Shown here piece after piece: positions 44,372 to 53,084 of a stretch of DNA of 64,000 nt. The notes beneath the pieces were generated by a model, which was not told where the DNA came from, made no database searches, and saw only the letters and a list, made by a program, of their open reading frames with translations. The translations under genes were made by a program, and so were the position numbers. This DNA comes from Candidatus Baltobacteraceae bacterium. Lineage in GTDB: Bacteria > Vulcanimicrobiota > Vulcanimicrobiia > Vulcanimicrobiales > Vulcanimicrobiaceae. Position 1 is the stretch's first letter; each line of letters begins with the position of its first letter. The stretch spans positions 124,001-188,000 of the forward strand of contig DATJTX010000021.1 of assembly GCA_035502855.1 (NCBI GenBank), read 5' to 3'.

Positions 44372-45280
44372 GTGAAGATTTTCCACGACTTGTTTCGGGA
44401 GAACGATCGGCCGTTAGTGCTGGCGATCGGGTTCTTCGATGGGATGCATCGGGGGCATCTCGAGATCGCTAAGGCTGCTCGCCGGATGCGCAAGCCGGGG
44501 TATCGGGCCGGCGTGTTGACCTTTGCGAATCACCCGGCTGCGTTTCTGCGCCCGGGGACGGAGCCGCCGCTGATTACGACGACCGCGGAGCGCGTGGATC
44601 TCTTTGCGCGGGCCGGCTTCGAAGAATGTTTTCTCGTCACGTTCGACGAGCGCATCGCGAAGCTCACGCCGCAGGAGTTTCTCGAACGGCTGAGCGCGAT
44701 GTCGGTATCGGGAGCGGCGGTCGGTGCGACGTTTCGTTTCGGTCACAAGCGCGCCGGCGACGCGGCGACGATGGCCGCCTATTTTGCCGAACGCAACCTC
44801 CCCTTCGTCGCGCTCGAAAACGTGACGCACGAAGGCGAGCGCATCTCGAGCACGCGGATTCGCACGCTCATCGCCGACGGTAACCTCGAACTAGCCGACC
44901 ACCTGCTCGGTCACAGTTACGAGCTGCGCGGCGTGGTCGAGGTGGGCTTCGGCCGTGGACACGACTTGGAGTTCCCGACGGCGAATCTGCGCGTACCGGA
45001 GAAGCTCTTACCGAAGGACGGGGTCTACGCGGCGGTGGCGCGGTACGACGGACGCGATCACGCGGCGCTCGTCTCGATCGGCACGAACCCCCAGTTCGAT
45101 GGCCAAAAGCGCACGATCGAGGCGTGGTTGCGTGATTTTCATCAGACGATCTACGGTCACGAACTCGCGCTGCGCGATCTGCGTTACCTTCGTGAGCAGC
45201 GCCTCTTCGCGTCGGTCGACGAACTGGTGGCGCAGATGCGATCCGATCTGGAGGCGGTGGCGTATCCGAGTTATGGCTAA
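44372..45280 (+). CDS. ribF: bifunctional riboflavin kinase/FAD synthetase RibF
   Basis: Converts riboflavin to FMN and FAD. The 302-residue product has the N-terminal FAD synthetase nucleotidyltransferase domain with IGFFDGMHRGHLEIAKAARR, TFANHPAAF and ISSTRIRTLIADGNLELADHLLG, and the C-terminal flavokinase domain with GRGHDLEFPTANLRVPEKLL-PKDGVYAA. The GTG start follows the inverted-repeat element. It overlaps by eight bases the start of a thioredoxin-like lipoprotein gene. No FMN riboswitch pattern is seen upstream. Confidence 0.94.
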   Translation: MKIFHDLFRENDRPLVLAIGFFDGMHRGHLEIAKAARRMRKPGYRAGVLTFANHPAAFLRPGTEPPLITTTAERVDLFARAGFEECFLVTFDERIAKLTPQEFLERLSAMSVSGAAVGATFRFGHKRAGDAATMAAYFAERNLPFVALENVTHEGERISSTRIRTLIADGNLELADHLLGHSYELRGVVEVGFGRGHDLEFPTANLRVPEKLLPKDGVYAAVARYDGRDHAALVSIGTNPQFDGQKRTIEAWLRDFHQTIYGHELALRDLRYLREQRLFASVDELVAQMRSDLEAVAYPSYG

Positions 45281-45773
45281 GAAAACGGCAATCCTCATCG
45301 TCGCAGCGGTACTGCTCGCGGCCTGCAGCAATGGTGCGAACAGCGGCCCGAACGCCACCGCGCACATCGGAGCGCCCGCGCCGGGTTGGAGCGATCCGCT
45401 CGTCTCCGGCGGCACGCTCACGATGGCGCAGCTGCGCGGCAAGCCGCTTCTGCTCGATTTCTTCGCGACCTGGTGCGGACCGTGTAACGCGCAGGCTCCG
45501 AAAGTCAATGCCGCATACCGGCAGTTTGCGCCGCAGGGATTGCAAGTGATCGGCGTCGATGTGGAGGAGAGCGCCGCGAAGGCCAAGCAATTCGTCGATC
45601 AGCACGGGCTCACGTATCCCGCCGTGGTGGATTCGGGCACGCTGAGCGACCAATATCAAATCAACGGCATGCCGGTCAGCGTCTTCATCGACCGCAGCGG
45701 CGTCGTGCGCAAGGTCGACGTCGGTCAGGTCTCGCAAGCGCAGCTCGACGCCGACATCAAATCCATTCTATGA
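45273..45773 (+). CDS. thioredoxin-like lipoprotein (TlpA/ResA family)
   Basis: A 166-residue membrane-anchored thiol-disulfide protein. It has a lipobox VLLAAC (Cys18), the AhpC/TSA-thioredoxin fold region beginning HIGAPAPGWSDPL, and the redox motif FATWCGPC with C68 and C71, then NGMPVSVFIDRSG with the cis-Pro loop. TlpA/ResA proteins keep periplasmic thiols reduced, often for cytochrome c maturation. The ATG overlaps the end of ribF. No cytochrome genes are nearby. Confidence 0.88.
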   Translation: MAKKTAILIVAAVLLAACSNGANSGPNATAHIGAPAPGWSDPLVSGGTLTMAQLRGKPLLLDFFATWCGPCNAQAPKVNAAYRQFAPQGLQVIGVDVEESAAKAKQFVDQHGLTYPAVVDSGTLSDQYQINGMPVSVFIDRSGVVRKVDVGQVSQAQLDADIKSIL

Positions 45774-45779
45774 TGCTTC

Positions 45780-46640
45780 TTACCGATCGGGCGGTTCGAT
45801 CAGCGTCGTGCCGGTGACTGCCGGCGTGAGCAGCGGCTCGTCGATGAAATCGTAGCTTTCGCGCACGTCGTCGAACGAGATCGTCGCGTTCGTGACGACG
45901 CGGCGGTGCGGCAGGTAAAGCGGCTGGTCGGCGCTCTCATTGGAGATCAGCGGCGCGCCCCCGTAGAGCGTGAAGTCGATCGTCCACGGCACATCGGCGA
46001 GCGGTGCGATGGTGAAGTTGCCGGCGACGAGCGCTTTGCGCGGGAGATAGTCGTTCTCGCCGACCCACAGTTCGCGCAGGCGGTTGACCTTCGGCTCTCG
46101 CAGCGGCGTTAGCGCCAGGTGACAGGTATCCACGCCGCCGATGACGTCCGTGCCGAGCAACGAGACGGCGTAGTTGCGCTTTTCCGTCGAAACGACGGCA
46201 ATGGTCGGAAGCGAGGGTGCAGGGCCGGCTACCGGCGTCTGGCCCGCGCGTTCGGGGAAGCGCAGGCCGAACGTGTAGGTGGGCGAGAGAATCGGAACGC
46301 CCAACAGATCGGCGGACGGCTCCGGACGCCCGACCGCAATGCTCGTGTCGCTCGTGCCGCTGCCGTTACCGCCCGAGAGGAAGAAGTGAATCGAAACGTT
46401 GATGCCGCGAGGCGCGGTCGGGTGCGCGGCTTCCTCCTGGCTGATCGAGCTCACGAGGATGCCGGCGCGGCCGCCGTACGAGGCGGCGTAGTGGTTCGTC
46501 CGCGGCGTCGATCCATCGTCGCCGCGTACCGCGATCGTGTACTCGATGCGCTGGGGATAACGCGCGGCCGAGACCGCCGAACGCGTGCGCTGAAAAATCA
46601 GGTACGCATCGGCCGGCGGGCTGGCGATGACGGCGGGCAT
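45780..46640 (-). CDS. uncharacterised protein
   Basis: A 286-residue protein I do not recognise. It begins MPAVIASPPADAYLIFQRTR and is beta-rich throughout (YPQRIEYTIAVRGDDG, TNHYAASYGGRAGILVSS, GGVDTCHLALTPLREP, DFTLYGGAPL). No clear signal peptide is visible with the chosen start, which overlaps the stop of the upstream Uma2-type gene (TAATG). The pattern of a repeated antiparallel barrel recalls lipoprotein-carrier (LolA-like) folds, but there is no reliable motif. It converges on the thioredoxin-like gene with six bases between. Confidence 0.6.
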   Translation of the reverse strand: MPAVIASPPADAYLIFQRTRSAVSAARYPQRIEYTIAVRGDDGSTPRTNHYAASYGGRAGILVSSISQEEAAHPTAPRGINVSIHFFLSGGNGSGTSDTSIAVGRPEPSADLLGVPILSPTYTFGLRFPERAGQTPVAGPAPSLPTIAVVSTEKRNYAVSLLGTDVIGGVDTCHLALTPLREPKVNRLRELWVGENDYLPRKALVAGNFTIAPLADVPWTIDFTLYGGAPLISNESADQPLYLPHRRVVTNATISFDDVRESYDFIDEPLLTPAVTGTTLIEPPDR

Positions 46641-47191
46641 TAAATCTTCGCGAAAAGTTTGGTGAGATCGATGCGCAGTTCCGGAAACGCGTCGGGCACC
46701 GCGATACCTTGAACGTGTGAAATCGTGCGCGTTCCGGCCGCTTCGTGGAATGTTACACTCTGCGCCATGGGATCGACGACGATGATGAGGCGAGCGCCGT
46801 TATCGAGATAGAGCCGGATCTTCGTCGTCAGCGTCTTCAAGCGGTCACCCGGTGATAAGATTTCGACCGCGATGTCCGGCGCGATCGTCGGTTTCTCGCG
46901 TAGTTCACCGTACGCTTCGGGCATGCGCGCGTAGGAGACATAGGCGACATCGGGTACGAGCGAGCTTGCCTTCTCGCCGGGCGGCAACAGATAAAACCGC
47001 CACTCTGACCCTACCTCGCCTTGCTCGCCGAATGCCGCGTCGAGCTGCGCCGCAATGCGCCATTGCAGCAGAGCATGGCGGCGCTGGGGGTTCATCTTCT
47101 GTTCCCACCGGCCGCGAATCGATTCGATCGCGGGTTTGACTTCCGGGATGCCCAGCTCGGGCGCCTCTTGCATCGTAGCCATTTCACGCAT
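46640..47191 (-). CDS. Uma2-family (DUF820) putative PD-(D/E)XK nuclease
   Basis: A 183-residue protein of the Uma2/DUF820 family, which has the restriction-endonuclease fold. The active-site elements are LVPDVAYVS (Asp), DIAVEILSPGDR (Glu) and KIRLYLDNGARLIIVVDP (downstream Lys/Asp pattern). The N terminus RRHALLQWRIAAQLDAAFGE is the usual helix. The biological role of Uma2 proteins is unknown; they occur in many copies in cyanobacteria and Chloroflexi. Start may be any of three close Met codons. Coupled to the uncharacterised gene downstream. Confidence 0.85.
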   Translation of the reverse strand: MREMATMQEAPELGIPEVKPAIESIRGRWEQKMNPQRRHALLQWRIAAQLDAAFGEQGEVGSEWRFYLLPPGEKASSLVPDVAYVSYARMPEAYGELREKPTIAPDIAVEILSPGDRLKTLTTKIRLYLDNGARLIIVVDPMAQSVTFHEAAGTRTISHVQGIAVPDAFPELRIDLTKLFAKI

Positions 47192-47252
47192 ACTCTATCA
47201 CGCTGTCAGGAAGCGTTGGCAAGGAGGAAGAGGTCAGCCGGGCATCGCCGGC

Positions 47253-49163
47253 TTACGCGGCCTTGACGACGAGCGAATCGCCGGCGAGCGTGACGTCGGC
47301 GGTCCCGCCGTCGCGCAGCTCGCCGCGCAGGATCGCGGTGGAGAGCGGGGTCGAGACGTAGTGCGAGACCGTGCGCTGGACGTAACGCGCCCCGCTTCCC
47401 GCCCCGATCGAGACGCGGGCCAAATAGGCCTTCGCTTCATCCGAGAGCCGCAGATGCAGATTTCGCGTTCCCATGCGCTGCGCCAGCGCATCGACGTGGA
47501 TCTCGACGATTGCTTCGATATCGGAGAGCCGGAGTTCGTTGAATCGCACGTGGTCGTCGATCCGGTTGAGTAGCTCCGGCCGCAGGTAGTCGTTCAGTTC
47601 ATCGTCGGGCAGGTTGGTCGTGAGCACGATCAGCGCGTGACGGAAGTCGATCGTGCGCCCCTTCGCGTCGGTGACGCGGCCATCGTCGAGAATCTGTAGC
47701 AGCACGTTCGCGACGTCGGGGTGGGCCTTCTCCAATTCGTCGAAAAGAATCACGCAATAGGGACGGCGGCGTACCGGCTCGGTCAATTGTCCGGGCTCGT
47801 CATGTCCCGCGTATCCCGGTGGTGCGCCGAGCAATCGCGAGACGGTATGCGCCTCGGTGAACTCGGAGAGATCGATGCGTACCAGCGCCTCTTCGGTGCC
47901 GAAGAGCGCGGCCGCGAGCGCTTTCGCCAGTTCCGTTTTGCCGACGCCGCTTGGGCCGGCGAATAAGAAACTGCCGAGCGGTTTGCGCGGGTCGTGCAGT
48001 CCGGCGCGCGCCCGCCGGATCGCATCGGCGACGGTTGCAATCGCATGGGGCTGACCGATGACGCGACGGCTCAACGTGCTCTCGAGTTCGAGCAAGGCGT
48101 TGGCTTGCGACTCGGAGAGCGTCTGCTGTGGGATGCCGGTCCATTTCGTGACCACGGCCGCGACGTGGTCCGACGTCACCGCCGGCCGTTCTACCGCCCC
48201 TTTGTTCGCGAGCGCAACGTTGGCTGCAGCTTCGTCGATCAGATCGATCGCCTTATCGGGCAAGTAGCGATCGGCTATATACCGCGCGGAAAGATTCGCC
48301 GCCGCGTCGATCGCGCCGGGCGTGATCGTGACGTGGTGGTGCTCGGCGTAGCGTGGGCGCAGACCGCGCAGGATCGCGATCGTGGCTTCGATCGTGGGCT
48401 CCTCGACCATGACCGGCTGGAACCGCCGCTCGAGTGCCGCGTCCGATTCGACGTATTTGCGGTATTCATCGAACGTCGTGGCTCCGATGCACTGCAAGTC
48501 GCCGCGCGCGAGTTCGGGTTTGATCATCGAGGAAAGATCGAGAGCGCCTTCGGCCGCACCCGCACCCACCAGCGTGTGCAATTCGTCGATGAACAACACG
48601 ACGTCGCGTGCGCTGCGTTTTACTTCGTCGAGAATGCGCTTGACCCGGCCTTCGAATTCGCCGCGGTACTTCGTGCCGGCAACGAGCGGTCCGAGCGAGA
48701 GTGCGAGCACGCGCTTATTGCGCAGTGACGCGGGGACGAGGCCGCTCGCGATGCGTTGGGCGAGACCTTCGACGATTGCCGTCTTGCCGACGCCGGGCTC
48801 CCCGACCAACACCGGGTTGTTTTTGCTGCGGCGCGCCAAGATCGAGATGACGCGCTCGATTTCGTCCTCGCGCCCGACCACCGGGTCGAGCTTGCCGGCG
48901 CGCGCGAGTTCGGTCAGGTCGCGCGAGAAGTTCTGCAGCGTCGGCGTTCCGCCGGTGATCGAAAGACGGCGCGAGAGTTCGTCGCGATTTTCGATCAGCA
49001 TCGCACCGCCGGCGATCAGGCCGGCTGCCGCCAGCGCCGCGCCGAGAAACGGTAATGCGCTCGCAGCCGTGCGGCGCTGCGCGCAGGCCGAACAAAGCGC
49101 CGCGCGCCCGATGACGGTGGTAGGCGGACGGCGCCCACAGGCCTCGCACATGCTGGCGGTCAT
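47253..49163 (-). CDS. Clp-type double AAA+ ATPase with zinc finger and membrane anchor
   Basis: A 636-residue Hsp100 protein with an unusual N terminus. A four-cysteine motif (C6, C9, C24, C27; CEACG and CSACAQR) like that of ClpE is followed by a hydrophobic stretch (about 37-58) that looks like a membrane span. There is no Clp-N repeat domain. AAA1 has GEPGVGKT (122-129) and [15 protein letters not shown]2 has GPSGVGKT (about 403) and [20 protein letters not shown]. The middle coiled-coil is short or absent, and the segment after [11 protein letters not shown] is contracted so that the ClpP-docking (I/V/L)GF loop is not visible. A disaggregase-like or membrane quality-control role is inferred. 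Confidence 0.85.
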   Translation of the reverse strand: MTASMCEACGRRPPTTVIGRAALCSACAQRRTAASALPFLGAALAAAGLIAGGAMLIENRDELSRRLSITGGTPTLQNFSRDLTELARAGKLDPVVGREDEIERVISILARRSKNNPVLVGEPGVGKTAIVEGLAQRIASGLVPASLRNKRVLALSLGPLVAGTKYRGEFEGRVKRILDEVKRSARDVVLFIDELHTLVGAGAAEGALDLSSMIKPELARGDLQCIGATTFDEYRKYVESDAALERRFQPVMVEEPTIEATIAILRGLRPRYAEHHHVTITPGAIDAAANLSARYIADRYLPDKAIDLIDEAAANVALANKGAVERPAVTSDHVAAVVTKWTGIPQQTLSESQANALLELESTLSRRVIGQPHAIATVADAIRRARAGLHDPRKPLGSFLFAGPSGVGKTELAKALAAALFGTEEALVRIDLSEFTEAHTVSRLLGAPPGYAGHDEPGQLTEPVRRRPYCVILFDELEKAHPDVANVLLQILDDGRVTDAKGRTIDFRHALIVLTTNLPDDELNDYLRPELLNRIDDHVRFNELRLSDIEAIVEIHVDALAQRMGTRNLHLRLSDEAKAYLARVSIGAGSGARYVQRTVSHYVSTPLSTAILRGELRDGGTADVTLAGDSLVVKAA

Positions 49164-49195
49164 ATCTTCACCTACTTCGCCGGCCGGGGGCGGTT

Positions 49196-49894
49196 TCAGG
49201 GCTGGGCGATGAAGATCACGGTCAGACTGCTGGTCACGTTCACGCTCCCGGCGTCGAAGACCGTCGGCGGTGCTGGCGCGGACATGGCAGCCATGCGCAC
49301 CATCGGCACGATGCCGGGCGAGCCGCCCAGAGTGATCCGCCCGATCCGGACGATATGCAGGCCCGCTGCCTTGGCAATCTCCGCCGCTTTGCTTTGCGCA
49401 TCGCGCATCGCCTTTGCGATCGCCTCGCTTTGGGCTTGTGCAGGATTCGCAAGGCCGAAACTCACGTTATCGACGTTTGTCACTCCGGCGCGGGTCAACG
49501 CGTCCACGACTTTGCCCGCATTCGCGACCGCACGCACCTTTACGGCGAACGACCGATTGACGATATAGCCGAATCGCCCCGTCGGCGCGGGCTCGCCCGG
49601 AGCCGGACTCGGCCGTGGGTTGTAGGTCAAGTTGTAATACGAGAGCGTAACGTCGTCGCGCGCGATGCCGATCGCGGTCACCGCGGCGACGAGACGCGCG
49701 TACGAGGTGTTGTTTTGCGCGGTGGCCGCATCCGCGCTCGGCGCGTCGGTCACGATCGATGCGTTGACCGTCGCCTGATCGGGTATGACGGCGACGCTGC
49801 CCTCGCCGGTAACCGTTATGCGGGTTGCCGCAGGCGTCGCCGTCGCCGCGGTCGCAGCCATCACAACGGCCAGCAGGATAGGGAAATGCTTCAT
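49196..49894 (-). CDS. SIMPL-domain (DUF541) periplasmic protein
   Basis: A 232-residue exported protein with a signal peptide (about 1-22) and the SIMPL/DUF541 fold: [20 protein letters not shown] at the N terminus, [39 protein letters not shown] and the helical [25 protein letters not shown] region. Family members (for example E. coli YggE) are linked to oxidative stress, but the mechanism is unknown. It is divergent from the GlsB/YeaQ-type gene. It lies 32 bases downstream of the Clp-type gene start. Confidence 0.88.
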   Translation of the reverse strand: MKHFPILLAVVMAATAATATPAATRITVTGEGSVAVIPDQATVNASIVTDAPSADAATAQNNTSYARLVAAVTAIGIARDDVTLSYYNLTYNPRPSPAPGEPAPTGRFGYIVNRSFAVKVRAVANAGKVVDALTRAGVTNVDNVSFGLANPAQAQSEAIAKAMRDAQSKAAEIAKAAGLHIVRIGRITLGGSPGIVPMVRMAAMSAPAPPTVFDAGSVNVTSSLTVIFIAQP

Positions 49895-49970
49895 GGGGTC
49901 CTCTCAATCGAGTGCCCGGTTTTTGCTGCGACGCTGAAGGGTATCCTCTTGCTACACCACGGGAGGCAGT

Positions 49971-50234
49971 ATGGGAATTCTCTTATGGATCATCTTCGGA
50001 ATCATCGTTGGCGCCGTCGCACGCTGGATCATCCCAGGTGAGGGACCGGGCGGCATTCTCGGCGATCTCATCGTTGGCATTCTCGGTGCGCTGATCGGCG
50101 GCTGGATCTTCTCGTTCTTCGGTCACGTCGGCGTGACGGGCTTCAACCTGGGCAGCTTTATCTGCGCGCTGATCGGCGCGGTCGTGCTGCTTTGGATCAT
50201 TCGCGCGGTCGCGGGGCGGCGCACGGTGGCATAG
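49971..50234 (+). CDS. GlsB/YeaQ/YmgE-family small membrane protein
   Basis: An 87-residue protein with three hydrophobic segments (about 3-18, 30-50 and 60-80) and the family glycine pattern GIIVGAVARWIIPGEGPGGI followed by IVGILGALIGGWIF. Such proteins are often stress-induced. It has a GGGAGG ribosome-binding site eight bases upstream. It is followed by a ferredoxin gene in the same direction with a 38-base gap. Confidence 0.9.
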   Translation: MGILLWIIFGIIVGAVARWIIPGEGPGGILGDLIVGILGALIGGWIFSFFGHVGVTGFNLGSFICALIGAVVLLWIIRAVAGRRTVA

Positions 50235-50272
50235 CAGGCGTCGGCTTCGGCCGTTGCCAATACGACCCCGTT

Positions 50273-50521
50273 ATGGCGTACATCATCACCGAGCCGTGCA
50301 TCGGAACCAAGGATAAATCGTGCGTCGACGTGTGTCCGGTGGACTGCATCCACGGCAAGGATGAGGACGACCAGCTCTTCATCGATCCGGAAGTGTGCAT
50401 CGATTGCGGAGCCTGCGTTTCGGCTTGCCCGGTTGAGGCGATCTTCGCCGACTCCGACGTTCCGGAGAAGTGGGAGAACTTCATCGCGATCAACGCCGAC
50501 TATTTTAAAAAGTCCGCTTGA
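50273..50521 (+). CDS. 7Fe-type ferredoxin
   Basis: An 82-residue ferredoxin with two cluster-binding regions. The first is C9-x7-C-x3-CPVDC (CIGTKDKSCVDVCPVDC), the spacing of [3Fe-4S] ferredoxins such as Azotobacter FdI. The second is CIDCGACVSACP, a classic [4Fe-4S] binding motif. The C-terminal tail (EKWENFIAINADYFKKSA) also matches FdI. The electron donor or acceptor is unknown. The ATG at 50273 gives the usual start; the last 17 bases overlap the PCMT gene on the other strand. Confidence 0.9.
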   Translation: MAYIITEPCIGTKDKSCVDVCPVDCIHGKDEDDQLFIDPEVCIDCGACVSACPVEAIFADSDVPEKWENFIAINADYFKKSA

Positions 50522-51338
50522 GCGCGAACATCGTGTGAGCCCGGGCAACCACGGCGTCCGCTTCTTGTAGAAGCGAGGCGTCGGCGTTCCGGCGCTCGAC
50601 TGCAACCACATCGAGCGGCGTGCTCGCCGCGGGACGCTCGTAGCGATCGTGGCGAGTGCGAAAAAAAATTGCGGGATCCGCGTCGTCGTCCCCACCGCGC
50701 AGCTCGACGAACGCGCACGCATACGATCCGACGCTTCGCAATCGGTCGCCTTCGCGCACGAATCCGATCGCGCGTTCGCCGCCATACCCCACGTCGAGCG
50801 GAACGACGATGCGGCCTGCGGAAGCGAGCAGCCTCCACCACTGCGGATCGATGTCGTTCGATCGCGCGGTCACGATGATGCGCTCGAACGGACGGTGTAA
50901 TTCGGCAAGCTTATCGGCGTGCATGACCGCGACGCGCGCGTAGCCCAAGTCATCCAGGCAGGCGCGGGCGCGCTCGATGAGATCCCGTTCGAGTTCGACG
51001 CTCACCACCGCGCCGGCGGCACCGGCGAGTTCGGCCAGCAACGCAGCGTTATACCCGCTTCCGGTGCCGATTTCGAGCACGCGCGTTCCCGGCACGACCT
51101 CGAGCAACTCGAGCATGTGCACGATCATCGAGGGCTGAGAGATCGAAGAAATGACGAAGCCGTTGCGCTCCTTGATGGCCAGCGCCTTGTCCTCGAAAGC
51201 TTCGTCCGGCGAAATCTCGGGTATGAACTGATGCCGGTCGACGGCACGAAGGGCCGCCGCGATGCGCGGGTCGCGCAGGATGCGAGTGCGCTCGAGATGG
51301 GCGATCAGGCCGTCGCGCAGCGACCGGTCACGATCCAT
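50505..51338 (-). CDS. pcm: protein-L-isoaspartate O-methyltransferase
   Basis: Repairs damaged aspartyl/asparaginyl residues with AdoMet. The 277-residue product has the PCMT pattern RHQFIPEISPDEAFEDKALA, SQPSMIVHMLELLEVVPGT, the AdoMet loop VLEIGTGSGYNAALLAELAG, and RIIVTARSNDIDPQWWRLL. About 50 C-terminal residues beyond the core (FFRTRHDRYERPAASTPLDV) are extra. It converges on the ferredoxin gene with a 17-base overlap and is divergent from a small zinc-ribbon protein. Confidence 0.88.
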   Translation of the reverse strand: MDRDRSLRDGLIAHLERTRILRDPRIAAALRAVDRHQFIPEISPDEAFEDKALAIKERNGFVISSISQPSMIVHMLELLEVVPGTRVLEIGTGSGYNAALLAELAGAAGAVVSVELERDLIERARACLDDLGYARVAVMHADKLAELHRPFERIIVTARSNDIDPQWWRLLASAGRIVVPLDVGYGGERAIGFVREGDRLRSVGSYACAFVELRGGDDDADPAIFFRTRHDRYERPAASTPLDVVAVERRNADASLLQEADAVVARAHTMFALKRTF

Positions 51339-51403
51339 CGCCTGACCTTCGGGCCGGCTTCCGAGGGCTCTTGCGAGCGGCGTGCGAATGAAAGAAATCC
51401 GTT

Positions 51404-51646
51404 ATGAATCCAGTCATTTCGCAGGACGCGCTCCGGGATTTTTTTGCATGGGCGCCGTTGGTGCTCGGAGTCGCCATCTATTTCGCGTTCTGGCTTGCCA
51501 AGCGCCACGAAGGCGTGACGGAGCCTGCGACCTTCGGCGCCACGTTCGCGTGCGCGAAATGCGGCCGGCGCGGATCGCGCGAGCACATGGTGCCGCAGCC
51601 GCATGACGGTGCGATCAGCTACTACTGCTCGCACTGCTCCCACTAG
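51404..51646 (+). CDS. small membrane-anchored zinc-ribbon protein
   Basis: An 80-residue protein with one membrane helix (about 15-33, AWAPLVLGVAIYFAFWLA) followed by a cytoplasmic zinc ribbon: CAKCGRRG (two Cys) and YYCSHCSH (two Cys, with flanking His). The ATG start and compact four-cysteine arrangement make it likely to be real despite its size. I do not know a function. It ends 20 bases before the convergent NifU-like gene. Confidence 0.65.
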   Translation: MNPVISQDALRDFFAWAPLVLGVAIYFAFWLAKRHEGVTEPATFGATFACAKCGRRGSREHMVPQPHDGAISYYCSHCSH

Positions 51647-51666
51647 AAGAGGGACGAAGAGCCGCC

Positions 51667-51921
51667 CTAAATCTCGACGACTTCGGTGATTTCGGGGACG
51701 TCGGCCGTGACCACGGCCTCGATCGCGCCCTTGAGGGTCATCGTCGACGCCGGGCACCCGCCGCACGCGCCGAGCATCTGCACGTAGGCCGTTCCCTGGT
51801 CCACGCGCACGAGCCACACCTCGCCGCCATCGGCGGCTATGGCAGGCCGCACCTTATCGAGCGCCCGGTTGATCCGGACCTCGATGCACTCGCCATTCGC
51901 CGCGTCAATCATCTGTTTCAA
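51667..51921 (-). CDS. NifU C-terminal domain protein (iron-sulfur scaffold, NfuA-like)
   Basis: An 84-residue protein comprising the NifU/Nfu C-terminal domain: LDKVRPAIAADGGEVWLVRV, then LGACGGCPASTMTLKGAIEA with the CxxC pair that binds a transient [4Fe-4S] cluster, and an acidic end. Likely an iron-sulfur carrier. The ferredoxin gene 1.2 kb away is a possible client. The gene stands alone on the reverse strand between the zinc-ribbon gene and an inverted-repeat region. Confidence 0.92.
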   Translation of the reverse strand: MKQMIDAANGECIEVRINRALDKVRPAIAADGGEVWLVRVDQGTAYVQMLGACGGCPASTMTLKGAIEAVVTADVPEITEVVEI

Positions 51922-51944
51922 TTCTAACTGACCGTTTCGCCGAG

Positions 51945-52094
51945 GGGCTGCGACGTTCGGCCGAACGGGTTAGCCGAAGCGGCGAGGACCCTGACATTCA
52001 CTGTCCGAGACGCGAGGCGTTAAGAGAGGTCGAATGTCGCGGGCCCGAGGCCAAACGATCACACCTGCCTCCGTTCGGTCGAATGTCGCAGGCC
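51945..52094. repeat. 150-bp region with inverted and direct 18-24 bp repeats
   Basis: The 24 bases at 52071-52094 (CCGTTCGGTCGAATGTCGCA plus GGCC) match, with three differences, the reverse complement of 51945-51968. An additional direct copy of GGTCGAATGTCGC is at 52028-52045. It separates the NifU-like gene from the aldolase gene and has no open frame of its own. Confidence 0.65.
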
Positions 52095-52110
52095 GAACCC
52101 GAAAAATCGG

Positions 52111-53034
52111 CTATTCTTCTTGGCCGTAGCTTTTCATCAGGTCGTGCATGCGCGAGCTCATCGCGAGGGCGTCGTCCCATTTGCGTTGCCACATGTTACG
52201 GCCGAAGATCAATCCGACGCAGCCGGCTTCCATCGCGGCGCGGGCCTTGTTCATCGTGTCGTCGTCGCCCATCTTGCTGCCGCCCGAGACGAGAACCAAC
52301 GTGCGGCCGGCGGATTTTACGACTTTGCGCAAACCTTCGACGTCGGTGAATTGCATCGTGTTGTACGGCTTGGGCATCTTATCGGCGGTGGCAGGATCCC
52401 ACTTCGGTTCGTTGAGCTTGACGATGTCGCAGCCCATCTCGCAGGCGACGCGCGCTGCGTAGTCGACGGCGTAGAGCGTGTCGATGCCGCCTTTGGCTTT
52501 CATCGCCGAGCCGCGCGGATACGACCAAATGATCAGCGGCATGCCGTAGCGCTCGCACTCGCGGCGCACCTCGTTGCACTGTGCGATGTCGACGTCTTGG
52601 GCGGGGCTTCCGACGAAGAGCGTGTAGCCGACCGCGTCGGCGCCCAGACGCACGGCGTCTTCGACCGACGACGTGAGCGACGAGAAGGCTTCGTCATCGG
52701 GAGGCACGTTGGTCTTCCCGTTGATTTTGAGCACCAGCGGAACGCGGCCGGCATAGGCTTTGTGATATTTTTCCGCCAGGCCGATATGGAGCGCGATCCC
52801 CGAAAAATTCCCCTCGACCGCGAGCCGGTGAATCCATTCCGTGTCGATCGAGTCGGGATTATCGAAGAAATCGATCGGCCCGTGTTCCAAGCCCTGGTCG
52901 ATCGGCAGAATCATCAGTGTGCCGTTAGCGGGTCCATGTTCGTACATCAATCGATGCAAGCGCGTACGTTTGCCCACCGAGAGGTTCAGTTGATCGAACG
53001 TCGGGCGCCGGACGGCGGTGGGTGCAATGCTCAT
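52111..53034 (-). CDS. class I fructose-bisphosphate aldolase (DhnA/FbaB family)
   Basis: A 307-residue TIM-barrel enzyme of the DhnA/FbaB type, cleaving fructose-1,6-bisphosphate. Landmarks are LMILPIDQGLEHGPIDFF, PLVLKINGKTNVPPDDEAFS, LGADAVGYTLFVGSP, DIVKLNEPKWD and LVLVSGGSKMGDD, the last being the phosphate-binding glycine loop. The ATG at 53034 is preferred; the open frame runs further upstream but that part is Arg-rich shadow sequence overlapping the divergent dehydrogenase. The exact Schiff-base lysine was not fixed. Confidence 0.9.
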   Translation of the reverse strand: MSIAPTAVRRPTFDQLNLSVGKRTRLHRLMYEHGPANGTLMILPIDQGLEHGPIDFFDNPDSIDTEWIHRLAVEGNFSGIALHIGLAEKYHKAYAGRVPLVLKINGKTNVPPDDEAFSSLTSSVEDAVRLGADAVGYTLFVGSPAQDVDIAQCNEVRRECERYGMPLIIWSYPRGSAMKAKGGIDTLYAVDYAARVACEMGCDIVKLNEPKWDPATADKMPKPYNTMQFTDVEGLRKVVKSAGRTLVLVSGGSKMGDDDTMNKARAAMEAGCVGLIFGRNMWQRKWDDALAMSSRMHDLMKSYGQEE

Positions 53035-53084
53035 GGCGGCCGCTTCGGCCAGGAGCGGGGCCGCGCCTGTAAAAAGAGCCCGCG

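Noticed and set aside
49971-50521. GlsB-type protein and ferredoxin as one functional unit
   Set aside because: They are merely co-directional with a 38-base gap and no shared theme.
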